64,000 bases of DNA from Chamaecyparis obtusa (GCA_027943335.1 BSBK01003567.1:124001-188000); one strand, 5' to 3'; numbered from the stretch's first letter, positions 1-10,904 are shown. A program made the numbers and translations. The notes: generated from the sequence alone by a model not told the origin.

Positions 1-1085
1 TACCAATGCTTAAAGATATGGAAACTACCTTCAAAGGAAGAATGGGAGTCACTACAAGCTCAAATTGACAAATTCTTAGGCACCAATACATAAAGACATA
101 TATCTTTGTGGAAGCCAAAGATTTAGAGCTTGATCTAGCAGGCCAAATTCCCCCAGAGTCACCAAAAGTTGTAAACATTAATTTTCCATCTATGTAAAGC
201 ATTCTTTCAACTACCTACATTATTATATATAATGATAACCATATGCAGAGAGGCTTAGAGAATAATTTGCATAGTGGAAACCAAAATGCAACTGTTGAAG
301 TCATGAAATGCACAAAAAATATTTATGAAAATAAATAATCCTTGAAAGACAAAGGGGTACAAGCACGATTAATATATTACATTGATTCAAAATTCTCATT
401 ACAATCTTAAGGCTTGCTAGAATAGTCTTTTTCATAAGAGTAAAAGTCCTAAAATCCCTGAGTTCATTTAGTGATAGTGCATGAGGTCCCACGCTCATTG
501 AAATTCCAATAAGGTCATTACACCTGAGAGCAATTTTAGGTGTCATAAGGATCCTCACTATTGATAGGACTTTGTGATGACCTCACCAACATGGAGAGAG
601 TTTTCACTAGGTACCAGGGTACCAACCAAATTTGCCTGAAGCATTTTATCAGAGAGTGTACTATCCTAGCCTCCAAGCACCTGGTAGTCAGGTCATGATT
701 GTGCAAGAAAGGTTTAGTTGGACAAATGAATTTTTTATGTTAAGGGGCTTGTAAGTTTTATGCTCATTGGGAATAAAAGATTTAGAACATGTGAGGTTTC
801 CAGCAAGAAGTTGTTAGCTTAATCAAAGAAAGCACAAAAGATAGATCAGAGCCAGTGAATAAATCTACCTATAGTCATATTGTAAACCTCTAAACATCAA
901 CAATACTCAAATAAAGAACTAGTAACCACACTAAGCATATGAGAAATCATCAACTGAAACATATTTTAGCAATGAAAGAAAAACTATTTTGATTAACTAC
1001 CAAATAACTTTTGAGCTAGAGGACATAAAGAAGCATACAACATGAAAATATTTGGCCAAATCTAGAATGAAGAGTGACACAGTAT
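1..1085. other. Unassigned flank left of N1
   Basis: AT-rich sequence with no coding similarity that I recognise on either strand. The only open frame of any length (301-558, minus) has no visible domain and biased composition. This is the older host sequence into which N1 inserted. The last five bases before N1 (1086-1090, GGTAC) are one copy of its target duplication. Confidence 0.5.
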
Positions 1086-1090
1086 GGTAC

Positions 1091-2553
1091 TATATTGGGT
1101 AGAAATGATGTGTAAGGGTATAATGTATAAGGTATGAAAAAATGGACATGCAAACTTAATAAAACAAAAATACTTATCTTGAAAAGAGGCTGATTTGTAA
1201 ATAACTATTTTTTGATGTCTGTATTCAGTTTCAGGAGATTCTACAATTGGATCTGGCCTAGAAATACAAAGAAAGAGAAAACCTAGAAAACTTCTATCTT
1301 TCAGAGCAAGGTCGATCTCGACCTTAGGATCGGGGTAAGATCTTACCTTGGGGTACAATCTTGACCCTAACTAAAATTCATCCTTGACCTGAAACAGCTC
1401 TGACAGAAATTATGTTCGTGGATCTCGAAAGTTCACCGAAAAGGGTATCCAGATCTGCATTGATATTCATCGTCCCACACCTGCACCTACAAGAAAAATG
1501 GTTTTTTTGTTGGGATGAGGGGTTTGCCTTAGTCAAACCCTAGTTTGGAATCAACCTTAATAATAAAATTGAAATAGAGAGTGCTAGCAAGTAGTAGAAG
1601 TAGATCTAACAATGAAGCTATGATATTCAATAGATATGCAATCGTATTTGAAATGTAATCAAGTATGTTAATATGAAAGCTTGGACTCAACACTAAAAAC
1701 CATAAATATAAATCAAAACCTCCATGATTGTATGATTGGAATCCACCTTGAGGGAATAATGAATGGATCTTGAAGATGAATAAAGGATCTTGAAGGAAGA
1801 TCACACCACCATGATGGATAGATCTACGGTTTGAATGATGAATCTTGAATGCTTGAACCAAATACCTTCAAAGGCTTGAATGCTTGAATCCTTGATTTTC
1901 AATGGAGAACTTGGATTCTTGAATGAAGGTGATGGCTTGAATTCTTCCTTGATTGAAAATTCTTTCTTGGTCATGGAGGTCTCCTTAAGAGTGCTTGATG
2001 AATAATGGATGATAGATGGATTGAAATAAGAGAGGAAGGCTTCCTTTTATAGTGATTTAGGGCACAAACTTCTAGAGGGGCCAACATAGGGGAATTAAAT
2101 TCTAGTTAGGCCTTAACCCTTAGAAATGGACCTAGATTAAATACAATTTAAGATTTTACCTTTCTGAAATCTGAAACAGTCGACCCGGAAGCGGGAAAAC
2201 AAATCTTTCTAAATCCTGACATCTAAAAATTAGGGAATCTTAAAATTTGGACCCAGGGTCAGGCTCAAGGTTGACTCTAACCTAGGTCAGAGTTGACCTC
2301 AACTCTAACTTAGGTTAGATTCAAGGTCAACCTTGACCTAGAAGTTCAACCTTGAACCTAAAATCAAAGATCTCAAGATCTCAGTCCAAAATGCCAGAAA
2401 AGTGTAAAAAAAGGGTGGAAAAAGGGGCAAAGTGAGGAGAAAATCTAGATTCAAGCTAGGGACCTACCCAAGGCATTTGACATGACCCGACACTACCTAA
2501 TCAGAGGGCTAAACTAGTCTTAAAGGGAAGTGCTTCCATTTTTCGATGATACA
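1091..2553 (-). repeat. N1 3' LTR (left copy)
   Basis: Direct repeat of 6245-7705, 1463 bp. It starts TATATTGGGTAG, a decayed TGTATCGGGTAG, and ends GATGATACA. It contains a TATAAAA-type box on the minus strand near 2046 and the palindrome-rich GGTCA/TGACC block at about 2250-2370. The open frames seen here are not conserved in the partner copy. Confidence 0.9.
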
Positions 2554-2572
2554 TTTAGCCCCCACTTTAGCA
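2554..2572 (-). other. N1 polypurine tract
   Basis: Read on the minus strand, AAAGTGGGGGCTAAA lies directly against the 3' LTR. This is the expected plus-strand primer site of an LTR retrotransposon, and it fixes the element's orientation. Confidence 0.75.
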
Positions 2573-2975
2573 AGAGTATAGATTCGATGCAAACTCTTGG
2601 TAAAGGAGAAGAAAGAAGAGATCCAAGTGGATTCACAATGAGATAGAATAACACTTAGCTAAGGACACAAGCCCCTAGGCTAAGGATTCTAACTCAACAT
2701 TAATGCACGAGGGTGTGAAAACAAAGAGAAAACCAAAAGACAAAAAGAGGGGTTAGTACAAACCCAAATCAACTAGTAGAGGAAACCTTGCTAAGAAATG
2801 CTTCCTATACTAATATCATTTTCTGAAAGCTATCATAAAAACATAAATAGTTACATAAGAAAGAAAAGAGCAACACTATAAATAACATAGCTTCATAATC
2901 TAGTCCTACTAGCATGAAAGCGAAAAGAGAGAAAAGAGAAAGTGATTACCTCACCTAGTAAGATGCCCACCTTAC

Positions 2976-3895
2976 TGTGTGTGTATGCTAAACACCTTCA
3001 TGAAATTAGGACTATTAACTAACAAATAAAAGAAAATGCAATACAAATTTAAACTAAGAAATGCATTTAATATCCATAACATCTCATGGTTCTCTAATTA
3101 GATGTGGTAAGTAGAGCTCTCAGCTTAATCTCCACTAGTGACACTTCTAAAATGAGAAAGTATGATGCTACAATGCTTAATCTAGCTCACAATTCTCCAT
3201 TATGCAAAGATAAATTGAAATGCTAATGCTAAATGTTCTCAATTGCTCTTAATTGCTCAAGAAAATGCCTATAGTAATGATGCTTTGAAAATGAATTTCT
3301 ACTATCCCTATTGCTCTCAAAATGCCTCTCATTTATAGTAAATTCCCAAGGGTAGGGGGTAGAGTGAAGTAATCATGATTTAGCCTTGGTTGAGTCAAAA
3401 AATTTGCAATGTTTTTAAATGGGGGGACAATTTAAATGTTTTTCTCAAAGCTTTGGACAAAAGGACAAAATTGAGTGGCTGAGATTCAAAGTTGAATTTG
3501 TGTGATTGAGATTCAATTTCTTTGAGTGATCCATGTGCTTTTTTTTCTCAATTTTCATTGGTTGCTCAATTTGTTGAAAGATATTAAGATTTATTAAATT
3601 CCATCAATTAATTAAATTAGCCATGTAAGGGAATAGGTTCAATTTGATTTTTGATTTAAAACTATATAATTAATTGATTAAAATCAATTATATAGTGTTT
3701 TTCATCCCTTTAAGCTTTGATTTAATTACTTAATATCATTATTTAATTTTTTCTTTGACTTGATTGATTTTGTCCAACTTTGATTTAATAAATATCCATT
3801 TTGATTTGATCCTTTTTTAATGAGAATTAGTGCATTTTGATGATTTTGAGCCATTTATTGATTTAAAAGCACTTGTCCATTTTTTAGTGTCTACA
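2976..3895 (-). mobile_element. Solo LTR related to G1 LTRs, nested in N1
   Basis: A 920-bp segment is collinear with the G1 LTRs (11782-12624 and 50547-51371), though much diverged. Shared landmarks in order are GGTTCTCTAATTAG, AGAGCTCTCAGC, AAGGGTAGGGGGT, GGACAAAA near a GAGTGG block, a GATCCATGTG block, and AATTAATTAA-rich DNA. It begins TGTGTGTGTATGC and ends GTGTCTACA. It is flanked by CTTAC (2971-2975) and CTTAT (3896-3900), a five-base target duplication with one transition. No internal region or partner LTR is present, so it is a solo LTR from unequal recombination. Confidence 0.7.
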
Positions 3896-4033
3896 CTTAT
3901 CATGAATCACCAAGGAGGGAGAGCCCAACAGGTGGCCAAACCTGATAGTTCACCCAAAAACTATGCCTTTAAATTGTAATGTCTTCTGATGGCTTCTGGA
4001 ATACTCATAGATCCACCTTCTTGTATCACTATG

Positions 4034-4253
4034 GAATATAAAATGTGTGTCTCCTCAGGATTTAGCAACTTATGTGTATTACCTTTGGAAGATTTAGCAT
4101 ATTGAAAATTAAAAATGTGTGTCTCTTCAGGATTTAGCAACTTATATGCGTTAACTCTAGAGGATTTAGCATATTAGAAAATTGGAAAAATGCATGTCTC
4201 TTCAGGATTTAGCAACTTATGTGTGTTACCTTCAGAGGATTTAGCATATAAAT
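4034..4253. repeat. Three tandem copies of a ~73-bp unit
   Basis: Three adjacent copies (spacing 72 and 75 bp) share TCAGGATTTAGCAACTTAT and a second GGATTTAGCATAT block. They lie in the internal region of N1, downstream of its ORF in element orientation. They could be a structural RNA element or simple slippage; I see no coding conservation. Confidence 0.8.
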
Positions 4254-5073
4254 AAAAGAACTATAGTACAAGGGAGACCCTATATATGCCTCCCTCCTTA
4301 TCGTGGCTGTCGACTAGACATGATAAGGAAGAGAAAGAGGATACCTACTTCACAATGTAATGAGATATCCTATTTAACAACAATGTACACTATATTCTTA
4401 GCGAAGGGTATTGACCCACATCCAAGAGGATAGATAATCATGAAAAGGATACATCACTCATGGAAAAGTATCCTCAAAGAAATAGATCTTATCAACAAGA
4501 CCCCCATCGTAGAGGAGTGCTTTTAAATAAAATATCATCTTTCAAAGATAAACTAGGCGGGAACAAAGATTCAATCATAAAGACCCCTAAAATCAAGAGG
4601 AAGAGGAATCTTTAAATTAAGGGAAACAACTCTAATCACCAAAGCAAGGGCAAGAGTTTATAAAGAACATAATTTGCAAAATAAATGAGAGGTAATGACC
4701 TAGGACAAAAATCTCTCATATAAAAGGATATCCATGGTCAAAACATTTGTTAGTATAATGAAATAATGTTGCAAAAGAAACCAATGCCACTAAGCTAGGG
4801 AAAGGAGATCCCTAGACAAAGAGAAAGAAGGAAGAACCTTTCCCCCCAGGGATGAAAGAAAGGGATACCTTTGCAAAACATATATCTTGAATATAGAATA
4901 AAATCTATGGATGATTATAAACATAATGCAAAAACCATAGAGAATAAGGGAAGAAGGGTAGAAAGAATACCAATTAAGCTCTGGATAAAATATATGTCAA
5001 GAGCCCAATGGATCCTAGAAGACTAGATTACATGCCTCTTTACCCCTAGTCATGAGACAAGAGGATAAAAGAT

Positions 5074-6129
5074 CTATATTATGGAAGAGTCAAGGGGATG
5101 CTCCCTATCAAAGTTATGAAGGAATTGTAAAATTGCACAAGAGTGAGTTATAATTCCTAAATCAACTGTTTCTCTAACATATAACTTGAAATGCACACAA
5201 TCATAAAGTAAATGTGTATTACTATAATTAAAAGGACATTTGTACTTGGATAGAGCATCTTTTGACATAGGTCTAAAGATTTCTTTCTTGGAATTCATCA
5301 ACTGAACATACACCTTCTTAGCTACATCTTGAGGAGTATTAGGGTAATCTAAGTTAGGTGTTGGGAGAAGCACATGAAGAGGAGGAAGATGATCAAAATC
5401 AACTACCTTGACTTGAGATTGCAAACAACCAACACCATGCATATCTTTTTTAGGGGGTATATGAACCAGATATTTAATACCATGCTCATTAACACCAAGC
5501 CCTAAACCTTTATAACCTTGTTTAGTCATCATATTATATCCTATAGTGTACATATCATGTAAGGCTTCTATAGGAGGTGATTTTTTATCATTTTCATGAT
5601 TAAAGGTTGTATAAGGTGTAATAATAGGTTTATAAGAAGTTTCTTTACCCTTTCCTTTAATATCATCATGAATCAGAGGAGAAGGTAAGTCAAAGAACTC
5701 TTGCACATCTGCATCATGAACTATAGCTTGAATCCCATCATAAGTATGGGAAGAACTAAGATTAGAAAATGGAGAATTAGGCATATTAGGCATCAGATTA
5801 GGAAGGTTAGGAACTAAATTAGGTATGATATGATTAGGATTAGGAAGATTAGGAGATGGTGTATCATCTACCCAATTTTTTACATAAATTAAAAGAGTGA
5901 TAATTCTGCCACATAAATCTTTAATGAAATTTTTGAAAGTAAGAAGACTAGTATTTGTCAATTTCACAAAAGCATAGGCAAGTGAAAGATGAAGGGTAAC
6001 CAACATAATGAAGTGAATGATACTCTCATAAACATCATAAGTTTGATAAAGAGATGCTAAGAGGAGAACAATAAAGAAAATAAGCACACACCAAAGCATC
6101 TTAAAATCTTCATAGTAGATGAAATGCAA
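5074..6129 (-). CDS. N1 ORF: predicted membrane protein with G-patch and Cys motif
   Basis: An uninterrupted 351-codon frame starts about 115 bp inside the 5' LTR, where gag would normally begin. Visible parts: hydrophobic stretches at about residues 11-28 and 36-56 that look like membrane segments, with a weaker one near 62-85; an Asn/Pro-rich repeat built on PNLPN and MPN at about 92-120; a G-patch-like module at about 201-235 with GYKGLGLG and a trailing HGVG; and a C-terminal C-x12-C segment (Cys298, Cys311) followed by an amphipathic helix, resembling the Cys motif near the end of Tat-type Gag. G-patches are known to bind RNA or RNA helicases. The function here is unknown. I see no protease or polymerase residues. 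A frame this intact inside an element with decayed LTRs is noteworthy. It may be a chimeric Gag-derived protein. Confidence 0.75.
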   Translation of the reverse strand: MHFIYYEDFKMLWCVLIFFIVLLLASLYQTYDVYESIIHFIMLVTLHLSLAYAFVKLTNTSLLTFKNFIKDLCGRIITLLIYVKNWVDDTPSPNLPNPNHIIPNLVPNLPNLMPNMPNSPFSNLSSSHTYDGIQAIVHDADVQEFFDLPSPLIHDDIKGKGKETSYKPIITPYTTFNHENDKKSPPIEALHDMYTIGYNMMTKQGYKGLGLGVNEHGIKYLVHIPPKKDMHGVGCLQSQVKVVDFDHLPPLHVLLPTPNLDYPNTPQDVAKKVYVQLMNSKKEIFRPMSKDALSKYKCPFNYSNTHLLYDCVHFKLYVRETVDLGIITHSCAILQFLHNFDREHPLDSSII

Positions 6130-6221
6130 GAAATATTTTTGTATTTTTCTTTATATGTTTTTTATTTTTTATTTTTGAAATGTAATACAATAAAGCATCT
6201 AATTCCACAAAAGACAGGGGG

Positions 6222-6244
6222 TAAGCTTGTCGGGTTCACCAAAA
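6222..6244 (-). other. N1 primer-binding-site candidate
   Basis: Read on the minus strand, TGGTGAACCCGACAAGC begins two bases after the 5' LTR end. A TGG start fits pairing with a tRNA CCA end, but I cannot assign the tRNA. It is not the usual initiator-methionine site. Confidence 0.5.
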
Positions 6245-7196
6245 TGTATCGGGTAGAAATGATGTGTAAGGGTATAATGTATAAGGTATGGAAAAATTGA
6301 CATGAAAACTTAATAAAATAGGAATACTTATCTCGAAAAGAGGCTGATTTGGAAATCACTATTTTTTGATGTATGTGTTCAATTTGAGAGATTCTACAAC
6401 CAGATCTGGCCTATAAATGCAGAGTCAGAGAAAACCCAGAAAAATTATGTCTTTCAAAGCAAGGTTAACCTCGACCTCAAGATCGGGGTAAGATCTTACC
6501 CTGGGGTATAATCTTGACCCCCACTAAAATTAATCCTTGACCTAAAACATCTCTAATGAAAATTCTATTCGTGGATCTCAGAAGTTCACCAAAAAGGGTA
6601 TCCAAATCTGCACCGATATTCGTCGTCCCACACCTACACCTGCAAGAAAAATGGTTTTGTTGTTGGGGTGAGGGGTTTTCCTTACTCAAACCCCAGTTTG
6701 GAATCAACCTTAATAATGAAATTTAAATAGAGAATGCTAGCAAGTAGTAGAAGTAGATCTAACAATGAAGCTATGATATTCAATAGATATGCAATCGTAT
6801 TTGAAATGTAATCAAGTATGTTAATATGAAAGCTTGGACTCAACACAAAAAACATAAATGTAAATCAAAACCTCCATTATTGTATGCTTGGAATCCACCT
6901 TGAGGGAAGAATGAATGGATCTTGAAGATGAACAAAGGATCTTAAAGGAAGATCACACCACCATGATGGATAGATCTAGGGTTTGAATGATGAATATTGA
7001 ATGCTTGAACCAAATCCCTTCAAAGGCTTGAATGCTTGAATCCTTGATCTTCAATGGAGAACTTGGATGCTTGAATGGATATGATGACTTGAATTCTTCC
7101 TTGATTGAAAATGCTATCTCAGTCATGGAGGTCTCCTTGAGAGTGCTTGATGAATAATAGATGATAGATGGATTGAAATGAGAGAGGAAGGCTTCA

Positions 7197-7204
7197 TTTT
7201 ATAG
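7197..7204 (-). promoter_or_regulatory. N1 LTR TATA-like box
   Basis: TATAAAAT on the minus strand within the 5' LTR, conserved as TATAAAAG in the left LTR near 2046. The position suits a U3 promoter, but no transcript evidence is available. Confidence 0.4.
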
Positions 7205-7453
7205 TGATCTAGGGCACAAACTTCTAGAGGGGCCAACATAGGGGAATTAAATTATAATTAGGCCTTAACCCTTATAAATGGACCTAGATTAAATACAATT
7301 TAAGATTTTACCATTTTGAAATCTGAAACAGCCGACCCGAAAGCGAGAAAACAAATCTTTTCAAAACTTGACATCTGGAAATCATGGAATCTTGAAATTT
7401 GGACTCTGGGTCAGGGTCGAGGTCAACTCTGACCTAGGTCAAGGTCAAGGTTG

Positions 7454-7473
7454 ACTCTGACCTAGGTCAGAGT
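7454..7473. repeat. Perfect 20-bp palindrome in N1 LTR
   Basis: ACTCTGACCTAGGTCAGAGT is its own reverse complement. It lies in a block rich in GGTCA and TGACC (7416-7520). The left LTR keeps it at 2274-2293 with one mismatch. It could form a strong RNA hairpin or cruciform. Confidence 0.85.
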
Positions 7474-7710
7474 TGAGGTTGACCTTGACCTAGAAGGTCA
7501 ACCTTGACCCTGAAGTCAAAGATCTCATGATCTCAGCCCAGAATGCCATAAAAGTGCAGAAAGGGGGTGGAAAAAGGGGCAGAGTGAGGAGAAAATATAG
7601 ATTCAAGCTAGGGACCTACCCAAGGCATTTGACATGGCCCCACACTACCTACTTAGAGGGATAAACTAGTCTTAAATGGAAGTGCTTCCATTTTCTGATG
7701 ATATAGGTAC

Positions 7711-7996
7711 CAAGGATGATCTTTATTCCTTCATCAACTTGAAAAAGCCATCTTCACTGGTTGGTACATTCATGGCTCCAAGGGAACATTAATTTACTGA
7801 GAATACTTAAAAACTATACTAAGAACAACTAGCACCACTACAGCATGGAAAAAAAAATCATAAATTTTTCCAACCCTTAGAATGGCATCGTACTTCTTAT
7901 GTATAGACAAAACCTACTATCTACACTGGTGTGATAGTTTCCTTATATATATATAATACAATATTTATAGCCGGTACTACCTGTGTTGTTAGAGAT
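7711..7996. other. Host sequence between N1 and C1
   Basis: 286 bases with no recognisable coding or repeat content apart from a short AT run near 7947. The last bases before C1 (GAGAT, 7992-7996) pair with TAGAT after its right LTR as a decayed target duplication. Confidence 0.5.
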
Positions 7997-8536
7997 TGTA
8001 AAGAATAATAAGAAGAGTAAGGAGATGGATTAAAATCCAAGTGAGAGGGAATGAAGAATGTATTACCATGAGATAACCAAAAGCTAGGATCAAGCACCCA
8101 AATCCAAAGAATGGAGACAAGATTTTTGAAGGGGAAAAGAAAAGAAAAACCCCTTGTGATATTATGAATATGGAAAAAGCCAGAGAGAGAGAGAGAGAGA
8201 GAGAGCTCATTTATAATAACTTCAAAAGTTGAAATAAGAGAGGAGAGCATCTCTTTTATAGAGATCAGAAGATGAGTTACTAAGTAACTCACCAATCTTT
8301 GAATGCCATCATCCATAATAGGTGTGTACAAAGTGTCAAGATCCTCATAAGGAGGATAATATAATTTCCTTATAAAAGGAAATAAAAGAAATGACATGTC
8401 CTCCCACTTGGACTAGAGGACAAAAAACAAGTATCAATTCCATGGGAATCTCCTAAATTAAAATAAAAAGAGGATACCTTGGTTTATCCTCAAATAAATA
8501 AATAATACAAACAAGGAAATATTAATAATTCTAACA
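7997..8536 (-). repeat. C1 3' LTR (left copy)
   Basis: 540 bp, direct repeat of 58307-58849. It contains a (GA)12 microsatellite at 8182-8205 that is also present, with a different flank, in the partner. The short open frames across it are not protein-coding. Confidence 0.9.
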
Positions 8537-8553
8537 CCTCCCCCTTAATCTTT
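8537..8553 (-). other. C1 polypurine tract
   Basis: Minus-strand AGATTAAGGGGGAGG directly abuts the 3' LTR end (TGTTAGAATT in element orientation), as expected for plus-strand priming. Confidence 0.75.
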
Positions 8554-8605
8554 ACTTGGGGAGTTTACATCAATGGGAATTAAACCCAAATTTTTACAAT
8601 GATAT

Positions 8606-9071
8606 TTAAATTTCTCTTTGAAAAGTGGCTTTGTCAAAATATCTACACTTGATATTCCCCTTTGCAATAGACAGGTGAAACTTGCTTGTTTTCAACTTGT
8701 TCTCTAATGAAATGATGTTGGAGTGCAATATTCTTTGTTCTTGCATGAAAAATATGATTCTTAGCCAAGGCAATGGAACTTTTGTTGTCACAATATAGAG
8801 GTGTAGGTGCTTGTTGAGGTAGACCCAAATCTTCAAGAAATATTCTAATTCATAAGGCTTCTTTAGAGGCATTAGTACATCTCTTATATTCAGCTTCAAT
8901 GGAACATGGTGAAATAGAATATTCTTTATTACTTTTCCAAGAAATAGCACCTGAACCAATAAAGAAACAATAACCACAAGTAGATTTCCCATAATGGGGA
9001 TCTCCACCTAGATTGGAATCATTAAAACCTTTTAAGGAAAAATCAGCATTGGCATCATAAAATAAACCCAT
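8606..9071 (-). pseudogene. C1 RNase H (copia type), frameshifted
   Basis: Overlapping frames on the minus strand together give a copia RNase H region: a GFNDSNLGGDP motif with the first acidic residue, STCGYCFFIGSGAISWKS, SIEAEYKRC, then CDNKSSIALAKN and the HARTKNI segment near the C-terminus. This order is the standard end of a copia polyprotein. At least two frame changes and isolated stops make it non-functional. In the living element it would remove RNA from the RNA-DNA hybrid during reverse transcription. Confidence 0.85.
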
Positions 9072-10163
9072 ATTAAGAGAGCCTTTATATAACTAAGTAT
9101 TATTTTAGCAACTTTGAAATTTGTTTGTTGTGGTTTAGACATGAATCTTGAGACTAAACCAACACTAAAAGCTATATCAGGTCTAGTAAGGGTTAAGTAA
9201 TTCAAACTTCCTACTAGTTGCCTATAAATAGTAGCATCCACAAAAGGAGTTTGTGAATCTAACATTAACTTAGTTCCTAATTCACATGGAATAGAAACAT
9301 GAGTAGCATCATTCATATTCAATTTTCTAGAATATATTTAGCATATTTAATTTGAGAAAGGAAAATACCCTTAGGGTTTTGCCAAATTTTCATACCTAAG
9401 AAGTAATGTAAAATTCCTAAATATGTTATTTGAAATTTTTGATTAAGTTGGAACTTAATATCTGAAAGTAAAGAATTTGAACTAGAGTTGAGAATCAAAT
9501 CATCCACATAAAGAATAATAATGACAATATCATCTTGAGTATGTCTAAAATAGATATTATGATCATTTCTACTTCTAACAAAATCTTGAGAGATAAAGAA
9601 GGCATTGGTTTTTGAATACCATTCCCTAGGTGATTATTTTAACCCATAGATAGATTTATTCAATTTAAAAACTAAATGAGAATTAAAGTCTTGAATAAAA
9701 CTATGGGTTGAGACATATATATTTCTTTGTGTAAATTCCCATTCAAAAAATCACTTTTAACATCCATTTGGTGAATAGGCCAATTCATTTAAGAAGCTAA
9801 AGCAAGCACAAGATTAATTGTAGGCATCTTAGCAATAGGAGCAAAGGTTTCATTATAGTCTAATCCTTCAATTTGATAAAACCCTCTTGCTACTAGCCTA
9901 CCTTTGAATTTACTAATCTCATTATTTGCATTTAATTTTTATTTGTATGACCATTTGCATGAAACTAAATTCTTACCATGAGGTAAAGAAACTAAATCCC
10001 AAGTATTATTAAAAAGTAAAGTATCATATTGCTCTTGCATGGATTTTTGACAATGAGGTTGTATGTTAGCTTGTTCAATTGTAGTAGGATCGTTAGCATT
10101 CATAATACAATACATCAAAGCATAATTTGAAAAATTAATTCTTCTAGGTTTAAAACCACCCAT
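9032..10163 (-). pseudogene. C1 reverse transcriptase (copia type), degenerate
   Basis: From 10163 downward: an N-terminal segment ending in NTWDLVSLPHGKNLVSCKW, the canonical start of the copia polymerase; a poorly open stretch (9508-9940) with several stops that should hold the fingers and palm; a DDLIL segment at 9500 matching the catalytic Asp-Asp box; TYLGILHYFLGMKIW; and PFVDATIYRQLVGSLNYLTLTRPDI, the usual C-terminal landmark. Frames shift at least twice. The gene is dead, but its identity is clear. Confidence 0.85.
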
Positions 10164-10481
10164 TCTAGATATATAATCATCACCTTCATGGATTAAATCT
10201 TTAAGCCATCTAGGATTTCTTTTAGAAGTGACTGAAGCATCACTATGATGAGTAAAGATATTAGTATCATCATGATTATCAGTAGAATAAATTGAAATAG
10301 ATTCATTAGGAATAGGGTTTTGAGAAGGAGTTTATTCCTCCACAACCACAATGTTGCTTCCACTAAACTCTGAATCTTGAACAATGGAGCAATCGTGAAC
10401 TCTATTTTCTGCAATACACACATCTATAGGAACTTGAACTTTGTTAGTAGAAGGATTATAAACTCTATATCCTTTAGTGTG
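10164..10481 (-). pseudogene. C1 linker between integrase and reverse transcriptase
   Basis: A minus-strand stretch with broken frames. The position, between the integrase GYD landmark and the polymerase start, is that of the variable linker of copia polyproteins. Ser, Asn and Ile-rich fragments are visible and no domain is recognised. Confidence 0.6.
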
Positions 10482-10904
10482 TTAATCATACCCAGAAAAT
10501 ATATAAGGAGAAGATTTAGCATCTAATTTTTGTCTCTTTTGTTTAGGTGTGTGAAAATAAGAAATGGAACCAAAGATTCTTAAATTTTCCAAATCAGGCT
10601 TCCTACCTGGCCATGCTTCTTCAAGAGTTTTATTCTTTAAAGCTTTAGTATGAGTCATATTAATAAGATAAGTATAACATGACATATCTTTAGCCCAAAA
10701 CTTATAATCCAAATTTTTAGCATGTAGCATACATCTAGCCATTTCAACAATGGTTCTATGCTTCCTTTCCGCCACACCATTTTGTTGTAGTGTATAAGGA
10801 ATAGTAAGCTCATGTTTAATTCCAAAGGATTTCAAATAATAATGATAAGATTTGTTAACATATTCTTTCCCATTATTGGTTCTAAGGAATTTTTTTTCAG
10901 TCAA
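10482..10904 (-). pseudogene. C1 integrase, downstream half
   Basis: About 140 codons carry the catalytic core end and C-terminus of a copia integrase: LRTNNGKEYVNK, where the second catalytic Asp is replaced by Asn (families normally show DNG); PYTLQQNGVAERKHRT with the catalytic Glu; then FWAKDM, a GRKPDL segment, LRIFGS and the PYIFSGYD landmark. The frame is cut at its 5' side by the LINE insertion. The first roughly nine residues are read from LINE poly(A) and target duplication, not integrase. The upstream half lies 44 kb away at 54839-55504. Confidence 0.9.
10880..10893. repeat. Left target duplication of LINE L
   Basis: TTCTAAGGAATTTT pairs with TTCTAAGGATTTT at 54839-54851. One extra base or substitution separates them. 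A length of about 13 bases is typical of target-primed (LINE) insertion, not the 5 bases seen for the LTR elements here. Confidence 0.8.

Larger units (their letters stand above)
1091..7705 (-). mobile_element. N1: complete non-autonomous LTR retrotransposon
   Basis: Two direct repeats of about 1.46 kb (1091-2553 and 6245-7705) flank a 3.7-kb internal region. The better preserved termini read TGTATC and GATACA, a perfect 6-base inverted repeat of the TG...CA type. The outer ends have each decayed by transitions (TATATT on the left, GATATA on the right). The element is flanked by GGTAC at 1086-1090 and 7706-7710. A purine tract on the minus strand abuts the left LTR and a TGG-starting primer-site candidate abuts the right LTR, so the element reads on the minus strand. 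The internal region holds one 351-codon frame, three tandem repeats and a nested solo LTR. I see no reverse transcriptase, integrase or RNase H, so it probably relied on another element. The LTRs differ at very roughly 12% of positions by eye. Confidence 0.9.
6245..7705 (-). repeat. N1 5' LTR (right copy)
   Basis: Direct repeat of 1091-2553, 1461 bp, starting TGTATCGGGTAG and ending GATGATATA before the GGTAC target duplication. On the minus strand TATAAAAT (7197-7204) is a plausible TATA box. A 20-base perfect palindrome lies at 7454-7473. Confidence 0.9.

Noticed and set aside
301..558. 85-codon minus-strand frame in the left flank
   Set aside because: No domain, biased composition, no partner or conservation signal.
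5900..6129. Hydrophobic N-terminus of the N1 ORF as a retroviral-type envelope
   Set aside because: No signal-peptide cleavage pattern, no Cys-rich ectodomain or fusion motif, and it lies at the gag position and not after pol.
7921..8397. 158-codon minus-strand frame overlapping the left C1 LTR
   Set aside because: It crosses the LTR boundary and the (GA)n repeat, and only the LTR part recurs in the right copy (58476-58715).
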